From Rikenellaceae bacterium (GTDB taxonomy: Bacteria; Bacteroidota; Bacteroidia; Bacteroidales; Rikenellaceae), in assembly GCA_015060005.1 (NCBI GenBank), contig SUZI01000001.1, positions 525,821 through 589,820 on the forward strand: DNA of 64,000 nucleotides. Reading direction: 5' to 3'. The notes beneath the pieces were generated by a model. It was given only the letters and a program-made list of their open reading frames with translations. It made no database searches and was not told the origin of the DNA. Position numbers and translations under genes: made by a program. Below are positions 60,637 through 64,000 of this stretch, piece after piece. Position 1 is the first letter of the stretch, and the number at the start of each line of letters is the position of its first letter.

Positions 60637-63399
60637 CTATTCCATAACTCTGCACTCCAACTGCACCACCGCCGTTACCGAGTTGTGGTCAGAGAGTGTT
60701 ACGCCACCAAACTTTGGTGAATTGATAGAGTACGACATAACCTTAGAATAACGCTTCATGAAGATATAGTCGTAGCAAGCATAGTTCTGCTGCAGACCAC
60801 CACTGACAACATCGACCATCGTACTACGAGGAATCGAGGTGCTCTGGGTAGTGATGCTCTGGGCTACGGTATAAGCGTCGGTGTACTTATTCTGTGCATT
60901 AGAAAAACGCTTGATAGGCGACTTATCAGGGTTGGCGTTCATATCGCCCGCAATAACGATAGGCAACTCATCATCCTCACCCTTCGAACGAGCCTGAACA
61001 TTGTTGATAGCAATCTGAACCTGACCGTTCATCACAGCATAGTCCGTAGCAGCGTGTGCATCATTGTTAGCATTGTCGATATGGGTAGATGCCAATACAA
61101 ACTCACCCTTTGTGCTCTTATCACGCAGACGTGCCCATACGCAGATACGGTTGTAGTTAGAGCTCAGACCGCCCGCAGAGTAGAGTCCCGCAGAATCCGG
61201 GTGATCGTTAAGCCAGAACATACCGCCATTGACCTTATCGAAGCGAGTGGTCTTATATGCCAAACCGATACCCTCGTTGCTTGGATTGCCACGCTCGGCA
61301 TAGACACCGCTATAAACATCTCCTACGCTATTTGAGTAGGTGTTGTTGATAGCCTTCATAATATCGTTATAGAAGCCGGCAGGGCTCAACTCCTGGAAGC
61401 AGATAACATCTGGCTCCTGCTCCTTAATCAACGCCGCAATCTGCTTACAACGCTGCGACCATATATAGCCATTGAAACTTGTCAGCCAATCGCCCACGCA
61501 GACATTGAACTGCATAATCTTCACATCGACAAGTTCTGGACCTGCTGGTGGTGCTGGCGTGTCGTACTCTACACCCACAGACTCCAACTCATCCAAGCAG
61601 TTCTCAGGCTTAAAGATAGACTGCACCTTAATCTTCGAGCCGGCAACAGCTCTCACATAGGTACTCTTCGATGATGTAGGCTGAGCCGTCTTGATTGTCA
61701 AATCGCCTGTCTGCGAGCTTGTGAAGCTATACTTCGTGCGAAGCTCACCCTCGCAGGCTTTGCCCCACGAGAGGTTATAATAAGCCGATGCACCACTACC
61801 CTCGGCGGTTATCGCAACCAACTCACGGGTAGGAAGTGTCGCACAATACTGCTCGCCATAAGAGCGGGCTTCGATAACGACAACATCCGATGCGTTGCCC
61901 TTTGAGTCGAAGTTCTGCAGACGGAAGGTGTACTCGCCCTCATCAAGGGTGAGCTCCTTGCTATACTCTCCGCTCTCCGAGTCAGGTAGCAACTCCACAT
62001 TGTGTGGCAACGACTCATCGCCCCACGAAAGAAGTGTGCGTGAGACATCTGCCGAAGTATCCTGCTTCCAACTAATCTGCACGCGGCCCAGACCATCCAT
62101 TGCCACGAGGTCAGTAGGCTCTGCAACATCGATAACCTCTGGCTCGGGCACAGTATACTCCTTAACAGGCGACCACAACTCGTCCATACAACGCTCTGGC
62201 TGATAGACAGACTGCACCTTAACAACAGACAGCGGTGCAGCAGAGATGTTGTGAGAGGTCTCGGTAACGATACCATACTTCTCCTCGCCACTCACTGCGT
62301 CGATATATCTGTATTCGGTGCGGATAGCAGCCTGGTCAGCCTCAGCCCACTCCACAACAGCGTAATCCTCCTCATAGACCATAGAGGTAATCTCGCGTGT
62401 AGGGAGCTGTGAGCAATACTCATCACCATAGGCACGTGCCTCGATAGCTACCGTCTCAGACTCATTACCCTCGGCATCGATATTCTTTAGCTCAAAAGTA
62501 TAAGAACCCTCACTCACTTCAATCATCTCCCTTATCTCATACGCCTCCTGCTCATCGGAAGTTCCGTAGGTTACCAAATGTGTATCCTCACCATCGTTCC
62601 AAGAAATAAGGGTCTGAGCTACATCCTCCGCAGGATCGTGCATCCAGCTAATCTCCACTCTGCACTCACCATCCAACGCTGACGCATCCCTTACGACGGG
62701 CACCACAACAGGCTCTGGCTCAGGGACAACAAACTCCTTAACAGGGGAGTATAAATCATCCATACAGCCAGCTGGCTTATAGACCGTACGCACGCTGATA
62801 GTCTCATTAGGCAACACCTTAATATGCTCGTTCAGAGCATTTACCTCTGCTGTTACCGTCTGCTCACTCTCGGAGTCGGTATAGCTGTACTCGGTGCGAA
62901 TCTCATCATCGAGAGCCTCCTCCCAGGTGATGAAAGCGGTGTCATCCTCATAGTAGATGGCAGAAATCTCGCGTGTATCAAGCTCCGCACAGTAAGCCTC
63001 GCCATAGGCACGAGCCGCCACCTTGACAGCGTCAGACTTGTTGCCCTTAGAGTCAATATTGACAAGCTCGAACTCATACTCGCCCTCGGCAATATTCAAC
63101 TCCAAACCCTCGGTCTGCTTACCAGAGGTCGATGCAGCCGAGAAATTTACCGTCTGCGAGTTCTTACGACCATTCCAATATATGGTTGTTTTCTTAATGT
63201 CGGCACTACAATCCTGCTGCCAGCTGAGTTCAACACGCTCGAAGCCATCCTGCGAGGCAGGGTTTGTAGGCTCAACGACATCAATAACTTCGGGAGTAGG
63301 AGGCTCTGGAGGGGTTATAGGCTCGTCACTTGAGCCTCCACAACCTATAAATCCTATCGCCACACAGAACGATGCCAATAATGATAGATACTTTTTCAT
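60637..63399 (-). CDS. Lipoprotein with three DUF4998-like repeats and an EEP nuclease/phosphatase domain
   Basis: A 920-residue protein. Lipoprotein signal with lipobox FIGC (start at ATG 63399; the longer frame is unlikely). Three repeats of about 190 residues follow (about 37-225, 226-415, 416-610), each with a strand pattern like GFERVELSWQQD, a WN..R motif, EGEYEFELVNIDSKGN and a Cys pair (YCAEL, GCMDDL). The C-terminal endonuclease/exonuclease/phosphatase domain keeps MQFNVCVGDW, CFQELS, STHIDNANND, IAGDMNANPD, DYIFM and LSDHNS. Probably surface exposed. Substrate (nucleic acid or phospholipid) unknown. Confidence 0.88.
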   Translation of the reverse strand: MKKYLSLLASFCVAIGFIGCGGSSDEPITPPEPPTPEVIDVVEPTNPASQDGFERVELSWQQDCSADIKKTTIYWNGRKNSQTVNFSAASTSGKQTEGLELNIAEGEYEFELVNIDSKGNKSDAVKVAARAYGEAYCAELDTREISAIYYEDDTAFITWEEALDDEIRTEYSYTDSESEQTVTAEVNALNEHIKVLPNETISVRTVYKPAGCMDDLYSPVKEFVVPEPEPVVVPVVRDASALDGECRVEISWMHDPAEDVAQTLISWNDGEDTHLVTYGTSDEQEAYEIREMIEVSEGSYTFELKNIDAEGNESETVAIEARAYGDEYCSQLPTREITSMVYEEDYAVVEWAEADQAAIRTEYRYIDAVSGEEKYGIVTETSHNISAAPLSVVKVQSVYQPERCMDELWSPVKEYTVPEPEVIDVAEPTDLVAMDGLGRVQISWKQDTSADVSRTLLSWGDESLPHNVELLPDSESGEYSKELTLDEGEYTFRLQNFDSKGNASDVVVIEARSYGEQYCATLPTRELVAITAEGSGASAYYNLSWGKACEGELRTKYSFTSSQTGDLTIKTAQPTSSKSTYVRAVAGSKIKVQSIFKPENCLDELESVGVEYDTPAPPAGPELVDVKIMQFNVCVGDWLTSFNGYIWSQRCKQIAALIKEQEPDVICFQELSPAGFYNDIMKAINNTYSNSVGDVYSGVYAERGNPSNEGIGLAYKTTRFDKVNGGMFWLNDHPDSAGLYSAGGLSSNYNRICVWARLRDKSTKGEFVLASTHIDNANNDAHAATDYAVMNGQVQIAINNVQARSKGEDDELPIVIAGDMNANPDKSPIKRFSNAQNKYTDAYTVAQSITTQSTSIPRSTMVDVVSGGLQQNYACYDYIFMKRYSKVMSYSINSPKFGGVTLSDHNSVTAVVQLECRVME

Positions 63400-63689
63400 T
63401 GTATAGTAGTTTAATAGATTTCGCCCACAAACAATGCACCAGACAGTTATCTTGAACGGTATCATAATAGATATCAATAGATATCAGCACTCGGTGCACA
63501 CACTCCCACAATACAAAATTAGCGAATTTTGCCAAATAAGCAAGTAAATGTCATTCGGAAATCGCCCGCTACAAATATTAGACGCACTAATTGTGTCAAA
63601 AACTACAACTCTATAGAATATTAGATAACAAAAATGGGGCATAAGAGGCGTTGTGAATATAAGTGCGGCATTAGCAGAATAAATAAACA
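63400..63689. other. Upstream region of the lipoprotein gene
   Basis: Holds a minus-strand TAATTTTG (63514-63521) with CTTG 19 nt further up (63541-63544), a likely promoter giving a leader of about 110 nt, and a direct repeat AATAGATATC twice near 63466-63487. The rest shows no gene. Confidence 0.6.
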
Positions 63690-63880
63690 CCTCTTCAAAA
63701 GGAGAATAACTCGTTCTCATACTCTTTCTTATTTTATATGAGAATTATAGTGCGATGTAACGAAAGGTGGCTATTGGGATAGTACGCAGTGTACAGCCCA
63801 ATAGCCACCTAAGTAAAGCGTGCTAGAAACTCATATAAAAAAGAAAGAGGAGAACGACCTTTGTCATTCTCCTCTTGAAG

Positions 63881-63883
<3 letters not shown>
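63690..63883. repeat. 194-bp inverted duplication of the 5S trailer and terminator
   Basis: 63690-63742 is a copy, on the other strand, of the end of the 5S gene and its terminator (63830-63883): about 49 matched bases, two mismatches, three small indels. Towards the centre a perfect 14-bp stem AGGTGGCTATTGGG (63765-63778 with 63797-63810) continues the symmetry. Confidence 0.85.
63845..63876 (-). terminator. Terminator of the rRNA operon
   Basis: On the minus strand, 10-bp stem AAGAGGAGAA / TTCTCCTCTT, then TTTCTTTTTT. Confidence 0.88.
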
Positions 63884-63990
<107 letters not shown>

Positions 63991-64000
63991 AAGAACTATT

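Noticed and set aside
63484..63720. 78-codon minus-strand frame upstream of the lipoprotein
   Set aside because: It overlaps the inferred promoter and one arm of the inverted duplication and has no recognisable features.

Overview
The window reads as a chromosomal, mostly housekeeping stretch of a Bacteroidota genome, order Bacteroidales. A Rikenellaceae (Alistipes-like) source is my guess and is not proven. The evidence is the gene families (DUF3467, DUF4924, DUF3108, SIMPL, OMP_b-brl_3 barrel, type-II-like IspG, DUF4998 repeats), the near absence of Shine-Dalgarno sequences, and repeated promoters of the Bacteroidota housekeeping sigma type (TTTG, 19-21 nt, TAnnTTTG).

Layout. 1-2509 (minus): LysE-family exporter, cmk, ispH and a cut membrane gene. 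2731-9073: DUF3467 gene, two FKBP prolyl isomerase lipoproteins (minus), then pdxB, lnt and folC (plus). 9274-11661: TonB-type outer-membrane barrel protein. 11895-14962 (minus): a four-gene sugar cassette (class II aldolase, PfkB kinase, D-lyxose isomerase, small secreted protein) behind a promoter with a palindrome. 15052-17721 (minus): ispG, recO and a small secreted protein. 17827-25330 (plus): recG, a DUF3108 protein, a coiled-coil membrane protein, a 22-repeat MORN protein and a flavodiiron protein. 25377-29125 (minus): a GH2-like protein that looks catalytically dead, rlmH and an LTA-synthase-like phosphotransferase. 29332-35176 (plus): asnS, rpoN, a repeat-rich gap of about 1.15 kb, a small outer-membrane barrel and a ROK kinase. 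35360-41970 (minus): rlmD-type methyltransferase, SIMPL protein, MBL hydrolase, FkbM methyltransferase, trmD, lpxB, FAH-family protein and maf. 42199-45593 (plus): cdd, rluA-family synthase, dtd, a 53-residue membrane peptide, DUF4924, rpmH and a rubrerythrin-like membrane protein. 45643-49449 (minus): lipA, lipB, recJ and RNase P RNA. 49600-55351 (plus): dispanin, DUF2752, apt, ileS and dksA-like. 55586-58743 (minus): rnhB, surE and a histidine kinase/response regulator pair. 58842-60491 (plus): membrane protein and rplS. 60637-63399 (minus): a large lipoprotein with an endonuclease/exonuclease/phosphatase domain. The window ends in a 5S rRNA (minus), the tail of an rRNA operon.

How the genes connect. 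Isoprenoid synthesis (ispG, ispH), envelope building (lpxB, lnt, LTA-synthase-like protein), translation (asnS, ileS, rpmH, rplS, trmD, rlmH, dtd, rluA-type, rnpB), DNA repair (recO, recG, recJ, rnhB) and lipoylation (lipA, lipB) are each represented. The one clear accessory catabolic unit is the lyxose isomerase cassette.

The most unusual material is non-coding: a duplicated 48-bp terminator whose hairpin loop supplies the -33 element of the next promoter; an adjacent 122-nt extended hairpin RNA candidate; a second, synonymously diverged copy of the last 84 bp of rpoN; shared intergenic repeat mosaics; two arrays of four 10-bp units; ATTCAAA iterons, one of which is translated as the tail of TrmD; and a 194-bp inverted duplication of the 5S trailer and terminator. 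I found no tRNA gene, CRISPR array, transposase or prophage gene.
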